From Cryobacterium sinapicolor (lineage in GTDB: Bacteria; Actinomycetota; Actinomycetes; Actinomycetales; Microbacteriaceae), in NCBI RefSeq assembly GCF_004403465.1, contig NZ_SOGQ01000034.1:117972-181971 (forward strand): a stretch of 64,000 nucleotides of DNA, in the 5' to 3' direction. The first letter of the stretch is position 1. Each line of letters opens with the position of its first letter. The notes beneath the pieces are model-generated. The model saw only the letters and a list, made by a program, of their open reading frames with translations, made no database searches and was not told the DNA's origin. The position numbers and the translations under genes are program-made. Below are positions 33,642 to 42,888 of the stretch, one piece after another.

Positions 33642-35936
33642 CTACGGCGTTGCCGCGAGCTCCTGCCGGGCGGTGAGCCAGGCATCCAGTGCCGCAGCCG
33701 GCAGCGGGCGGGACATGTGGAAGCCCTGAGCCTCGTCGCAGCCGTACCGGATCAGCGCGGCATACGCGACGGCGTCCTCGACGCCCTCCGCCACCATGCG
33801 CACGCCGAGGCTGTGGGCGAGCTCGATGATCGAGGCCACCAGCGCCGCGGCCCGGGCGTCGTCGGCCATCGGGAACACGAAGGACTTGTCGAGTTTGAGT
33901 TCGTCGATCGGCAGGTCCCGGAGATAGGCCAGGGAGCTGTAGCCGGTGCCGAAATCGTCCACGGCGATCCGGATGCCGCTCTCCCGCAGGCGCATCAGGA
34001 TGTCCCGGGCCCGGGCCCGGTCCTCCATCAAAAAGTCCTCGGTGATCTCCAGCATCAGGTCCGCGGCCGACAGCCCGCGGACCTGGATCATGGTGGCGAG
34101 GCGTTCGGGCAGGTCGGCCTCGATCAGGGTGCTGGGCGACATGTTGACGGCGACGGTCAGGGGCGTGCCCTGAGCCTGCCAGAGCGCGGCCTGGTCGAGA
34201 GCCTTCCCCAGCACGATCCAGGTCAGGTCGCGCATGAGCCCGACGTCTTCGGCCAGGGTCAGGAACGCGTCCGGCGGAAGCAGTCCCCGGCTCGGATGCT
34301 GCCAGCGCACCAGCGCCTCCACGCCGTGCACGAGGCCGGTGCCCAGTTCGATCTTGGGCTGGTAATGCAGCACGAGTTCGTCGCCGGCGAGGGCGCCGCG
34401 CAGGTCTTCCATCATCCGGAGCCGGGAGTCGCCGTGGTCGTCGTCGGCGCCGACGAAGACGTGGTGCCCGCTGCGGGAGGTTTTCGCCTTGTACATGGCC
34501 ATGTCGGCCTTCCGCAGCAGCGCCTTGAGGGTGTCACCCTGGTCGGGGAAGAGGGCGATGCCGATGCTGACGTCGGTCTCGATCGCGATACCCTCCAGCG
34601 TGAACGGCCGGGCCAGAACCGCCTGCAGCGCCGCCGCCGCCGCCGTCACGGCTTCGTCGTGCCCTGCGCCCTGGATCAGGAGGGCGAACTCGTCGCCGCC
34701 CAACCGGGCGAGCAGGTCGCCGGGGCGTCGCTCGCCGAACAGACGCGAACCGACCTGCACCAGCAGCAGATCGCCGACGTCGTGGCCGAGACTGTCGTTC
34801 ACCTCTTTGAACCGGTCGAGATCCAGCAGCAGCAGGGCTCCCCGGCGACCGTCCCCCGGCATGAGATGAGCGGATGCCTCGGCGTAGAGGGCGCGCCGGT
34901 TCGGCAGCCCGGTCAGGTCGTCGGTGCTCGCCTGGCGGCGCAGGTCGGCCATCCGCCCGATCTGCCGGGAGGCGAGCTGGGTGCGCACGGTTCCGAGCAC
35001 CAGGGTCACGCCCGCGAGGACCACGGCGGGGGTGGAGATCGTCACCTGCGTGCCCAGGACGAGCACCGCCATCCCGGCCACCGTGGCCACCCCGGGCACC
35101 GCGAGGGTCCACACGCCGCTGAGCGGGTGGCGGGCGGTGGCGCCGGGCGTGGTGAGGTCCCAGGCCCAGACCGCGACGAGGGTCAGGCCCAGCGCCCAGC
35201 CCGCATCCAGAGGCTGCCCGAAGGCGTAGGTTCCGGCGGCCACCTGGAAGGCATAGGCGGCGTCGGTCGCCGCGAAGATCAGAAGTCCGAGCACCAGCAG
35301 GGCCCACCGCCGGCCCACGTCGAGCCCGCGGGCGGCGGCGATCCCCGTGATGACCGATACGAGCAACAGGTCGAGCAGAGGGTACGCGGCCGACACGAAA
35401 GCGGCCGGGGAGGGTGGCCAGGCCCCCGCCGAGGCGATCACCGGGCTGAGCAGCACGGCCAGCACGGATGCCGCGCCGAGCGACCCGATGGCGCCGTCCA
35501 CCAGCACGGTCCGGGGCACCTGCCGGTGCTGACGGCGGGCCAGAACGGCCAGTCCCCCCAGGATCAGCGGGTAGAAGAGCGTGTAGCCGATGTCGGCCAG
35601 CGACGGGAATGGAAGCGCTCCGGCACCCGCCAGCACGAAGTAGATGTTGCCGAGCGCGAAAGTCGTCATCGCGGCGGACACCAGGATCAGCTCAGGGCGC
35701 CCACGCTCCGCGCAGAGTACGGCAGCCCAGCAGAGCAGGGCGGGAAGCCCCGCGGTGACCAGCGACAGGGAACCGATGACAACCGGGCCGGAGCCGACGA
35801 GCAGGCCGATCACGTAACCGGCGAGCAGAACCCACATCAGCAAGAGGAACCAGCGGCCGATCCGGGTGTGGCGATTGAAGCGGGTAGGGCGGATGAAGCG
35901 GGTGCCTGGGTGACCCGCGTGCGCGTCGGCGTGCAT
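33642..35936 (-). CDS. Membrane GGDEF-EAL protein (cyclic-di-GMP turnover), copy 2
   Basis: A 764-residue protein. Residues about 30-310 hold roughly nine membrane helices. The GGDEF domain has the active motif GGDEF near residue 412 and an intact inhibitory site RPGD five residues upstream (RPGDLLARLGGDEF). The EAL domain starts with GVEALVRWQHP near residue 538 and keeps DDFGTGYSSLAYL and the later EGVED motif. Both synthesis and breakdown of cyclic-di-GMP are thus possible. Start chosen at ATG 35936 (MHADAHAGHPGTRF) because upstream in-frame sequence is Arg/Ser-rich shadow coding. It is a tandem paralogue of the next gene. Confidence 0.9.
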   Translation of the reverse strand: MHADAHAGHPGTRFIRPTRFNRHTRIGRWFLLLMWVLLAGYVIGLLVGSGPVVIGSLSLVTAGLPALLCWAAVLCAERGRPELILVSAAMTTFALGNIYFVLAGAGALPFPSLADIGYTLFYPLILGGLAVLARRQHRQVPRTVLVDGAIGSLGAASVLAVLLSPVIASAGAWPPSPAAFVSAAYPLLDLLLVSVITGIAAARGLDVGRRWALLVLGLLIFAATDAAYAFQVAAGTYAFGQPLDAGWALGLTLVAVWAWDLTTPGATARHPLSGVWTLAVPGVATVAGMAVLVLGTQVTISTPAVVLAGVTLVLGTVRTQLASRQIGRMADLRRQASTDDLTGLPNRRALYAEASAHLMPGDGRRGALLLLDLDRFKEVNDSLGHDVGDLLLVQVGSRLFGERRPGDLLARLGGDEFALLIQGAGHDEAVTAAAAALQAVLARPFTLEGIAIETDVSIGIALFPDQGDTLKALLRKADMAMYKAKTSRSGHHVFVGADDDHGDSRLRMMEDLRGALAGDELVLHYQPKIELGTGLVHGVEALVRWQHPSRGLLPPDAFLTLAEDVGLMRDLTWIVLGKALDQAALWQAQGTPLTVAVNMSPSTLIEADLPERLATMIQVRGLSAADLMLEITEDFLMEDRARARDILMRLRESGIRIAVDDFGTGYSSLAYLRDLPIDELKLDKSFVFPMADDARAAALVASIIELAHSLGVRMVAEGVEDAVAYAALIRYGCDEAQGFHMSRPLPAAALDAWLTARQELAATP

Positions 35937-36024
35937 CGGAACCCCCGCTTCCCTTGCATCCACGCTAGCCGACAAGCCGACGGGCCGGCGACCCGAAGCA
36001 GGGCCACCCCGGAACGTGGTGGCG

Positions 36025-38340
36025 TCATCCGGCGGGCGGAACGACCTCGAGCGGCTCGCCGTGGTGCCGCCAGAGCGCCATCGCCTCCGGGTGGCGGCGG
36101 GCGAGCCAGACGTCGAAGTCGGCCGCCGGGACCGGCCTCGACATGTAGTAGCCCTGGCCCTGATCGCAGCCGTAGCGCGCCAGTGCCGCATAGGACTCAC
36201 CGTCTTCGATGCCCTCGGCGACCATCGTCAGGCCGAGGCTGTGCGCCAGGATCACGGTCGAGGAGACCAGCGCGGCGGCTCGCGCATCGCTCGTCATCGG
36301 CACCACGAACGACCGGTCCAGCTTGAGCTGGTCGATGGGCAGGTCCCTCAGGTAGGCGAGCGAGCTGTACCCGGTGCCGAAATCGTCCACCGCGATGCGC
36401 ACGCCTCGGGCGCGCAGCCGGCTCAGGATGTCGTGGGCTCGGGCCCGATCGGCCATCAGGAAGTCCTCGGTCACCTCGACCTGCAGCGACGTGGCCGGCA
36501 GCCCGCGGGCCCCGAGCATCGCCCCGATTCGTTCGGGCAGCCCCTCGTCGACGAGGGAACTGCCGGAGACGTTGACCGCCACCGACAACGGCTGCCCGCT
36601 CGCGTGCCATCGGGCCGCCTGGTCGAGGGCCTGGGCCAGCACCACCTGGGTGAGGTCAGGCATGAGGCCGGATTCCTCGGCCAGGGCGAGGAAGGCATCC
36701 GGAAACAGCAGGCCCCGCACCGGGTGCTGCCAGCGCACGAGCGCCTCCACCCCGTGCACGGCACCACTGGCCAGCTCGATCTTGGGCTGGTAGTGCAGCA
36801 CCAGCTCGTGGCCGGTGAGCGCGTTGCGCAGTTCCTCCAGGGTGCGCAGGCGAGTGTCGCCGTGGCTGTCGTCGGAGGTGCGGTACACGTGGTGGCCGCT
36901 GCGGGCCGCTTTGGCCTTGTACATGGCCATATCCGATTTGCGCAGCAGCACCCTGAGGTCGCCGCCCTGGGCCGGGTAGAGCGCGATCCCGACGCTGGCC
37001 GTGGTCGTCAGGGCGATCCCGGCCAGGGTGAACGGCACCGCCAGCGCGTCCAGCAGCGTGACCGCCGCGGCCTCGGCCTCCACCGCGCCCGCCTCGGCGA
37101 GGAGGATCGCGAACTCGTCGCCGCCGAGCCGGGCCAGGAGGTCGTCGGGCCCCAACTGGGCGGCGAGCCGCTCGCCGACCTGCACGAGGAGGCGGTCCCC
37201 GGCGTCATGGCCGAGGCTGTCGTTGACCTCCTTGAAGCGGTCCAGGTCCAGCACCAGCAGTGCCCGGCGGTGTCCGCCGGAGAGCAGGCCGGGCACGTCG
37301 GCGTAGAGCGCCCGCCGGTTGGGCAGACCCGTCAGGTCGTCGGTGCGGGTCTGGGTGCGCAGATTGACCATACGGCCCAGCTCCCGGAACGCGAGGATGG
37401 TGCGAATCGTCGCCCCGACGAGGGCCAGGCTGGCGAGGAAGACGGCGGTGACCGGCACCGGAATCTGGCTGGCCGTGACCAGCACCACCAGCCCGCAGAC
37501 CATGGCGATCGACGGCACCACCATGGCCCAGGCTCCGCGCACCGGTCGAGTCGGCGTTCCCGGCTGGAGGGTGGAGCTGCGCAGCCAGACGGCCATGAGC
37601 GCCAAGCCGACCGTCCAGCCCAGGTCCAGTGGGGTGCCGATCGTGTAGCCCGGGCCGGTCACCTGGAAAGCGAATACGGTGTCGGTGACGGTGAAGCTCA
37701 GCAGGCCCAGGATCAGCAGGTTCCAGTTGCGGCCGACGCTGAGCCCGCGGGCGGCGGCGATTCCGGCGACGACGGCCATCATGGTGAGATCCCAGGACGA
37801 ATAGGCCACGGCGACCAGGGAGCCCACCGACGGCAGGCCGCCGTCCGTTTCCAGCACCGGGCCGAGCACCACCGACAACACGGCGGCGGCGCCGAACACC
37901 CCCACGGCGCTGTCCAGCGTCACCGCCCAGGACAGGGTGCGCAGCTGCCGGTAGACCAGCACGAACAACGCGGCCAGGATCAGCGGGTTGAACAGGAGGT
38001 GTCCCGCATCCGCCACCGACGGGAACGGGAGCGCCGGGCCCGCCAGGGTCACGAGGTAGGCGGTGTAGCCGGCCGCGAACGCGGTGACCGCGGCGGCCAC
38101 GAGTAGTTCCAGGTAGCGTCCTAAACCCACCCGCCGCACTTCCACCCAGCACAGCAGCACCGTGACCCACTGGGCCAGCACGTTGGTGCCGGCGCTCACC
38201 GCGAGGGGCACGCCGAGACCGGTCAGGAGCGATGCGGCGACGGAGCACGCGACCAGGGCGCCAAGGAGCCACAGCAGCCAGGTGTGGGCGCGGAGCGACC
38301 GGTTCGTGCGGGACTGACCGCGGGCTGCACGCAGCTCCAT
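36025..38340 (-). CDS. Membrane GGDEF-EAL protein (cyclic-di-GMP turnover), copy 1
   Basis: A 771-residue paralogue of the downstream neighbour with the same layout: membrane helices to about residue 300, GGDEF near residue 405, EAL start (GVEALVRWQHP) near residue 530, and the DDFGTGYSSLAYL motif. Unlike its partner, the inhibitory-site arginine is missing: GPDDLLARLGGDEF in place of RPGD. It may therefore escape product inhibition. The ATG at 38340 has GGAGG 7 nt upstream; a GTG five codons earlier is less likely. The pair arose by tandem duplication and is separated by 88 bp. Confidence 0.9.
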   Translation of the reverse strand: MELRAARGQSRTNRSLRAHTWLLWLLGALVACSVAASLLTGLGVPLAVSAGTNVLAQWVTVLLCWVEVRRVGLGRYLELLVAAAVTAFAAGYTAYLVTLAGPALPFPSVADAGHLLFNPLILAALFVLVYRQLRTLSWAVTLDSAVGVFGAAAVLSVVLGPVLETDGGLPSVGSLVAVAYSSWDLTMMAVVAGIAAARGLSVGRNWNLLILGLLSFTVTDTVFAFQVTGPGYTIGTPLDLGWTVGLALMAVWLRSSTLQPGTPTRPVRGAWAMVVPSIAMVCGLVVLVTASQIPVPVTAVFLASLALVGATIRTILAFRELGRMVNLRTQTRTDDLTGLPNRRALYADVPGLLSGGHRRALLVLDLDRFKEVNDSLGHDAGDRLLVQVGERLAAQLGPDDLLARLGGDEFAILLAEAGAVEAEAAAVTLLDALAVPFTLAGIALTTTASVGIALYPAQGGDLRVLLRKSDMAMYKAKAARSGHHVYRTSDDSHGDTRLRTLEELRNALTGHELVLHYQPKIELASGAVHGVEALVRWQHPVRGLLFPDAFLALAEESGLMPDLTQVVLAQALDQAARWHASGQPLSVAVNVSGSSLVDEGLPERIGAMLGARGLPATSLQVEVTEDFLMADRARAHDILSRLRARGVRIAVDDFGTGYSSLAYLRDLPIDQLKLDRSFVVPMTSDARAAALVSSTVILAHSLGLTMVAEGIEDGESYAALARYGCDQGQGYYMSRPVPAADFDVWLARRHPEAMALWRHHGEPLEVVPPAG

Positions 38341-38481
38341 CGAGCCCCCTCCCACTCCTACTGGTCAGATTATCGGTGCATGCCCCGAGCCAACGCACTG
38401 TGAACCCGTGTCACAGCGCCGTCAGCCCCCCACAACGAGGTACAGCATCTGCTCCCCGAGGTGCCGGTCACCGGGTCGTGC

Positions 38482-39480
38482 TCACTCCCCGGGGTACCGC
38501 AGCCCGATCTGCGCGCGCACCAGGTCGAGCGTTTCCATGATCGCCACCAACTCCTCGACAGGCAGGATCTCGCTCGAGATCTTGCCGGCCCGGATCAGCT
38601 GTTCCGCCTCGGCCGCCTGGTAGTGCATGCCGCGTCCGTTGATCTCGGCGGTGAAGGTCTCGATGACCTCGTTGGCGCTGTTCCGCACCCTGAACTCCGT
38701 CGGCGAATACCAGACCCGGTCGATATCGATGCGGCCCAGCGTGCCGAGGATGGTAGCCGTGTTCGGGCCGGTCGTGTCACTGGCCGACAGGGTCTGGGCG
38801 ATCTGGCCGCCCGCGTAGCGGAAGGTCGTGGCGACCTGAGCGTCGGCGCCGGTGGCCTTGAAGGTCGCGCTCGCGTGGATCGTCTCGGGGCGCCCGAACA
38901 ATTCGGAGGCGAAGGTGAGCGGGTAGATCCCGAGGTCGAGGAGCGCCCCGCCGCCCAGGTGCATGGCGTTCAGCCGGTGCGCCGGGTCATCCGGCAGATC
39001 CTGGGTGTGATCGGCGATCAGGGAGCGCACGTCACCGAGGGTTCCCTCGGCGAGGATCTCACGGATACGCACCATGTGCGGCAGGAACCGGGTCCACATG
39101 CCCTCGAGCACCAGCAGTCCGAGGTCCCGACCGAGGTCGACGATCTCGCGGGCCTCGGCGCCGTTCAGGGTGATCGGCTTCTCGATCAGCACATGCTTGC
39201 CGGCATTCAGGGCGAGCCGGGCGTTCTCGGCGTGGAACGGATGCGGGGTCGAGATGTAGATGATGTCGACATCCGGGTCCGCGGCCAGGGCCTCGTAGCT
39301 CGCATGAGCCGTGGGGATGTCGAACTCGGCCGCGAAGGCATCCGCCGAGGCCTGCGAGCGGGATCCGACCGCCTGCACGTGGAAACCGTTCAGAACCAGG
39401 TCATTGGTGAATGCGTGGGCGATGCCGCCCGTGGCCAGGATTCCCCAGCGAATGGCGTCGGTGCGGGTTGCGTCGGTCAT
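38482..39480 (-). CDS. Gfo/Idh/MocA-family oxidoreductase
   Basis: A 332-residue NAD(P)-dependent dehydrogenase. The N-terminal Rossmann part has GILATGGIAHAF near residues 13-24 and the conserved EKP motif (HVLIEKPITLN) near residue 95. The C-terminal part is the alpha/beta substrate domain with GGGALLDLGIYPL. Members oxidise sugars, inositols or related diols; the substrate here is unknown. It stands alone between the GGDEF-EAL pair and the HTH-nucleotidyltransferase gene. Confidence 0.9.
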   Translation of the reverse strand: MTDATRTDAIRWGILATGGIAHAFTNDLVLNGFHVQAVGSRSQASADAFAAEFDIPTAHASYEALAADPDVDIIYISTPHPFHAENARLALNAGKHVLIEKPITLNGAEAREIVDLGRDLGLLVLEGMWTRFLPHMVRIREILAEGTLGDVRSLIADHTQDLPDDPAHRLNAMHLGGGALLDLGIYPLTFASELFGRPETIHASATFKATGADAQVATTFRYAGGQIAQTLSASDTTGPNTATILGTLGRIDIDRVWYSPTEFRVRNSANEVIETFTAEINGRGMHYQAAEAEQLIRAGKISSEILPVEELVAIMETLDLVRAQIGLRYPGE

Positions 39481-39531
39481 GGGATCAGCCTACTGAGTGC
39501 ATCTCGGCTCGGCCACGATCCCAACGATCGA

Positions 39532-40125
39532 TCATGCGGGCGCCCCCGTCACATCCAGGTGCACGAGGGGACGTTCGCGGAGGGTGCGGAGGAATTGATC
39601 GGTGTCCGCGGCCTCCCACGCGGCGGCGCTGACGATGCGCGGGTTCACTTCGCGCACGAGGACCAGGCCGGCGGTGCGGGCCGCCTCGTGGACCTCCCCC
39701 CGTGGCGGGTTGCCCACGATGAGGAGGTCGATGTCGCGGGGGGTGTCGCCGGGCTCGCCTTCGCGTCGTGCGGCCCACGAACCGTAGATGTACGCCGCGT
39801 CGATTCCGGCGATTCCGGCGAGGTGCTTGGGGATCACGACGGCGGGTCCGTAGGTGAGGCCGAGCAGCTCGGCCAGCGGACGAAAAGCCGGCGTATCGCA
39901 CCGGACGCGCACCTCGACGGCTTGACCGCGCTTACGGGTGGTCGCCAGGCCCATTTGCGCGATCCGGGTCACTTCGCGGTGTGCGCTCGCGTACGGTGTG
40001 TGGGCGGCGCGGGCCAGGTCAGAGATCGTGAACGAACGGTCCGGGTTCAGGAAGAGCCGGGCGAGGATCTCGCCCTGGGTGTCTGACCGGAAGAGCGGCG
40101 CGAGAGTCGGTGCTTTTGTATTCAC
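39532..40125 (-). CDS. HTH plus nucleotidyltransferase-fold protein
   Basis: A 197-residue protein. The N-terminal 80 residues form a winged helix (GEILARLFLNPDRSFTISDLARAAHTPYASAHREVTRI). The C-terminal part has the minimal nucleotidyltransferase signature GSWAAR then DIDLLIVG, as in MNT-type proteins. Such fusions occur as antitoxin-like or self-regulating proteins; no HEPN partner is next to it. The GTG start at 40125 is chosen because a palindromic operator lies directly upstream; an ATG near 40238 would place the operator inside the gene. Confidence 0.72.
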   Translation of the reverse strand: MNTKAPTLAPLFRSDTQGEILARLFLNPDRSFTISDLARAAHTPYASAHREVTRIAQMGLATTRKRGQAVEVRVRCDTPAFRPLAELLGLTYGPAVVIPKHLAGIAGIDAAYIYGSWAARREGEPGDTPRDIDLLIVGNPPRGEVHEAARTAGLVLVREVNPRIVSAAAWEAADTDQFLRTLRERPLVHLDVTGAPA

Positions 40126-40129
40126 ATAC

Positions 40130-40145
40130 GCGATAATACTATCGC
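40130..40145 (-). promoter_or_regulatory. Palindromic operator candidate
   Basis: GCGATA and TATCGC are perfect inverted arms with a 4-bp spacer, 5 bp before the GTG start of the HTH-nucleotidyltransferase gene. The AT-rich core also fits a -10 element; autoregulation is likely. Confidence 0.5.
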
Positions 40146-40421
40146 TTATCTGGATAGACACGAGTGGATCGGGCGACGGTGCCGCACCGTTCCTCGCCGT
40201 GGCCACTCCGGTCCGGTCGCACTGGCACCGCCCCGTCATGCTCTCCGCCCCGTAACGCGTGCCGCCCCGTGACGCGTGCCGCCCCGTGACGCGCGCGGCC
40301 CCGTGTCCTGGCTCGGGACATCCGTGGTGCAGCGCACGGCGAACGAGGGGTGACCGACGTCGAGCCCGGGCCAGATGACGGATGTCCGCAGCCACCGATG
40401 ATCTCGGCTGCCTGCGTTAGA

Positions 40422-40497
40422 TGGAGCCGCCTATCAGAATCGAACTGATGACCTTCTCATTACGAGTGAGACGCTCTACCGACTGAGCTAAGGCGGC
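40422..40497 (-). tRNA. tRNA-Thr (anticodon CGT)
   Basis: On the minus strand the acceptor arms GCCGCCT and AGGCGGC pair fully. The D-loop is TTAGCTCAGTCGGTAGAGC, the anticodon stem TCTCA/TGAGA closes loop CTCGTAA (anticodon CGT), and the T-arm has GTTCGAT. CCA is encoded at the 3' end. Confidence 0.96.
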
Positions 40498-40544
40498 GTC
40501 ACGATTCTTCCTCGCGGAAAACCTCGGTGACACAGCAACAAAGC

Positions 40545-41183
40545 TTAGCGGGTCTTGAAGGTCATCTCGTACAGGTCCGCAAAGGACGCCGCGACGTGCT
40601 CGGCCAGGGGGCGGGCCGCGTCGGAGTCGGCCCAGCACCGCCAGGCGTGGCGCAGAGAAGCCACGGCCACCAGGGTGAACAGGAGCGCCCGCTGCTGCAA
40701 CTGCACCGAGTCGGGGCCCAGCTCGGGGTGGTCGGCGACGAAGCGCCGGGTGATGATCTCCTGCAACCGGCCCTCGAAGGTGCGCAGCGTGGCCATCCGC
40801 ATCCCGAACAGGTACGGGTTCTCCTTCATCACCTGCCGCCGCAGCTGGTGGATCTCCCGGTCGCCCTCGGTGTTCCTGAGGCTCTCGGAGAGCAGCGCGG
40901 CCAGCTGGGCCAGGATGTCCCCGTCGGGTCCGCCATGCACAAAGCCCTCAATCTGCTCCTCGGACGCGAGGTCGAGTTCGTCGCCGACCAGCGCGGCATC
41001 CTTCGAGGGAAAGTAGTTGAAGAAGGTGCGCGGCGACACGTCGGCGTGCCGGCTGATGTCCTCGACGGTGACCTTCTCGATCCCCCGGTCACAGGTGAGC
41101 GTCAGCACGGCCCGCTGGAGGGCACGCCTCGTCGCGAGCCGTTTGCGTTCGCGCAGGCCCGGTTCCTCGTGTTGCGGCGACAT
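40545..41183 (-). CDS. TetR-family transcriptional regulator
   Basis: A 212-residue regulator. The N-terminal helix-turn-helix is at residues about 15-60 (TRRALQRAVLTLTCDRGIEKVTVEDISRHADVSPRTFFNYFPSKDAAL), a classic TetR pattern. The ligand domain is not assignable to a known effector. It lies upstream of tRNA-Thr on the same strand and downstream of the TAP-type hydrolase gene, separated by a 15-bp minisatellite; no transporter target is adjacent. The start ATG at 41183 is well placed. Confidence 0.9.
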   Translation of the reverse strand: MSPQHEEPGLRERKRLATRRALQRAVLTLTCDRGIEKVTVEDISRHADVSPRTFFNYFPSKDAALVGDELDLASEEQIEGFVHGGPDGDILAQLAALLSESLRNTEGDREIHQLRRQVMKENPYLFGMRMATLRTFEGRLQEIITRRFVADHPELGPDSVQLQQRALLFTLVAVASLRHAWRCWADSDAARPLAEHVAASFADLYEMTFKTR

Positions 41184-41225
41184 GCCTCAATTCTTACACA
41201 GCGCGCAAATCTGCAACCAGACGGA

Positions 41226-41285
41226 TGCTCAGCACACCGGTTCTCAGCACATTGGTTCTCAGCACACCGGTTCTCAGCACATTGG
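41226..41285 (-). repeat. 15-bp tandem repeat overlapping a stop codon
   Basis: Four copies of TTCTCAGCACATTGG/TTCTCAGCACACCGG (plus-strand reading). The stop codon of the hydrolase gene (41274-41276) lies within the last unit, and each following unit repeats the same TGA. Confidence 0.9.
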
Positions 41286-42827
41286 GTCTTCGGCCGGCAC
41301 CGTGCCCTTCAGCAGGTAGTCGTCGACGGCGGAGTTCACGCAGGCGTTCGACTTGTTGTAGGCGGTGTGCCCCTCCCCGGTGAAGGTGACGAGGTGGCCG
41401 CTCTCGAGCTGCTCCGACAGGTTCTCGGCCCAGACATAGGGCGTGGCCGGGTCGTTGGTAGTGCCGACGACCAGGATCGGGTCGGCCCCCTCGGCGGCGA
41501 TCTCGGACCGTTCCCCGTCGAACTGGTGCGGCCAGTTGGCGCAGCCGATGTCACCGAACGCCATGTACTTGCCGATCGTCGGGGCGGCCTGTTCGATCTC
41601 GGCGGCCTGCGCGCGCATCGAGGCGGGATCGTCGTTGTAGGAGTAATCGATGCAGTTGATGGCCAGGAACGCCTCGGTCGCGTTGTCGCGGTAGGTGCCG
41701 TCGTCGGACCGGCCGTTGTAGCCATCCGCGAACTGGAAGGCCAGGTCGGCGTCGCCGCGCAGGACACTGGCGAACATCTCGCTCAGGTTCGGCCACGCGG
41801 TGGCCTGATAGAGCGGGTAGATGATGGCGGTCAGCAGCGTGTTCGCACCGAGTTGACGGCCGTCGGCGGCCGTGATCGGGCTGACGTCGACCGACGCGAG
41901 CAGCGCGCCGATGGTGGCCATGGCCTCGTCGACGGTGCCATTGAACGGGCACTCCTCGCCGGCCAGGCAGTCGGCCAGGTAGGAGCGCAACGCGTTCTCG
42001 AACCCGGTGGCCTGCACCCGGGTCACCTCGGCGTTGCTGGTGGACGGGTCGAGGGCGCCGTCGAGGGCGAGGCGGCCGACCCGCTCCGGGTAGAGGTCCG
42101 CGTAGGTCGCGCCCAGGAACGTGCCATAGGAGTACCCGAGGAAGTTGAGCTTCTCGTCGCCGAGCGCGGCGCGCAGCAGGTCGAGGTCGCGGGCGGCGCT
42201 CAGACTGTCGACGTGTTCGAGCAGGGCTCCGGTGTTCTCCTGGCAGGCGGCGCCGAAGTCGACGGCCGCCGCCGACAGCTCCTGGATCCAGGCGTCGCTC
42301 CCCCGCGGCGCGGTGGCGAGACCGTAGAGGTACTCGTCCATCTCGGCCGGTTCGTAACAGCTCACCGCGGAGGAACGGCCGACCCCGCGCGGGTCGAAGC
42401 CGACGACGTCGAAACCGGCCTGCAGCTTCGCATCCGTGGCGTAGTCGAGGGAATCCTTCACGAACTCGTAGCCGGAGCCGCCGGGACCGCCGGGGTTGAC
42501 GAGCAGGGAGCCCACCCGGGTTCCCGTGGCCGGATGCCGCACCAGCGCCAGGTCGACCGTCTCGCCGCTGCCCGGGTCGGCCCAGTCGAGCGGCGCCGAG
42601 GCCGTGGTGCACTGCAGGCCGTCGTCGCAGTCGGACCATTTCAACACCTGGTTGTAGAACGGTTCAAGGTCGGCGTCGACCTTCTCCCCGGTCGGGACCG
42701 ACGTGGTGGGCGCCTGCTCCGGCAGGAACAGCGGCACGCAGCCGCTGAGTCCCAGGGTGAGCACCAGGGCCAGAGCGGTGGCCCTGGCGCGCACCGACAG
42801 GGTGCGCACGCGAGTTCGTCTGGTCAA
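41274..42827 (-). CDS. Secreted alpha/beta hydrolase, TAP-type aminopeptidase family, lipoprotein
   Basis: A 517-residue exported hydrolase like the tripeptidyl aminopeptidases of actinobacteria. The signal peptide ends at lipobox LSGC. Oxyanion segment VNPGGPGGSGYEF, nucleophile LGYSYGTFLG, and the C-terminal TAP-domain residues VVGTTNDPATPY and GEGHTAY with catalytic Asp and His are present. I place the start at TTG 42827, since AAAAGGGGA lies 6 nt upstream and no ATG in frame precedes the signal peptide; GTG 42806 is the alternative. It follows holB by 61 bp. Confidence 0.88.
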   Translation of the reverse strand: MTRRTRVRTLSVRARATALALVLTLGLSGCVPLFLPEQAPTTSVPTGEKVDADLEPFYNQVLKWSDCDDGLQCTTASAPLDWADPGSGETVDLALVRHPATGTRVGSLLVNPGGPGGSGYEFVKDSLDYATDAKLQAGFDVVGFDPRGVGRSSAVSCYEPAEMDEYLYGLATAPRGSDAWIQELSAAAVDFGAACQENTGALLEHVDSLSAARDLDLLRAALGDEKLNFLGYSYGTFLGATYADLYPERVGRLALDGALDPSTSNAEVTRVQATGFENALRSYLADCLAGEECPFNGTVDEAMATIGALLASVDVSPITAADGRQLGANTLLTAIIYPLYQATAWPNLSEMFASVLRGDADLAFQFADGYNGRSDDGTYRDNATEAFLAINCIDYSYNDDPASMRAQAAEIEQAAPTIGKYMAFGDIGCANWPHQFDGERSEIAAEGADPILVVGTTNDPATPYVWAENLSEQLESGHLVTFTGEGHTAYNKSNACVNSAVDDYLLKGTVPAEDPMC

Positions 42828-42888
42828 CGGATTCCCCTTTTCTGGGACACTGATTGCTGGGACATCGATTTCTGGGACCTCGTCTCGG

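Larger units (their letters stand above)
40126..40544. other. Interval with operator, short repeats and tRNA-Thr
   Basis: Besides the palindrome at 40130-40145 and the tRNA at 40422-40497, the stretch has a GTGACGCGTGCCGCCCC-type tandem repeat (40253-40305). It also has inverted GGACATCCGT/ACGGATGTCC at 40316-40325 and 40378-40387. No further gene is supported. Confidence 0.6.

Noticed and set aside
40308..40387. Crossing inverted repeats near tRNA-Thr as a pseudoknotted RNA
   Set aside because: CTGGCTCGGG/CCCGGGCCAG and GGACATCCGT/ACGGATGTCC overlap and cannot both form simply; the arms are common GC-rich words here and no promoter or terminator supports an RNA.
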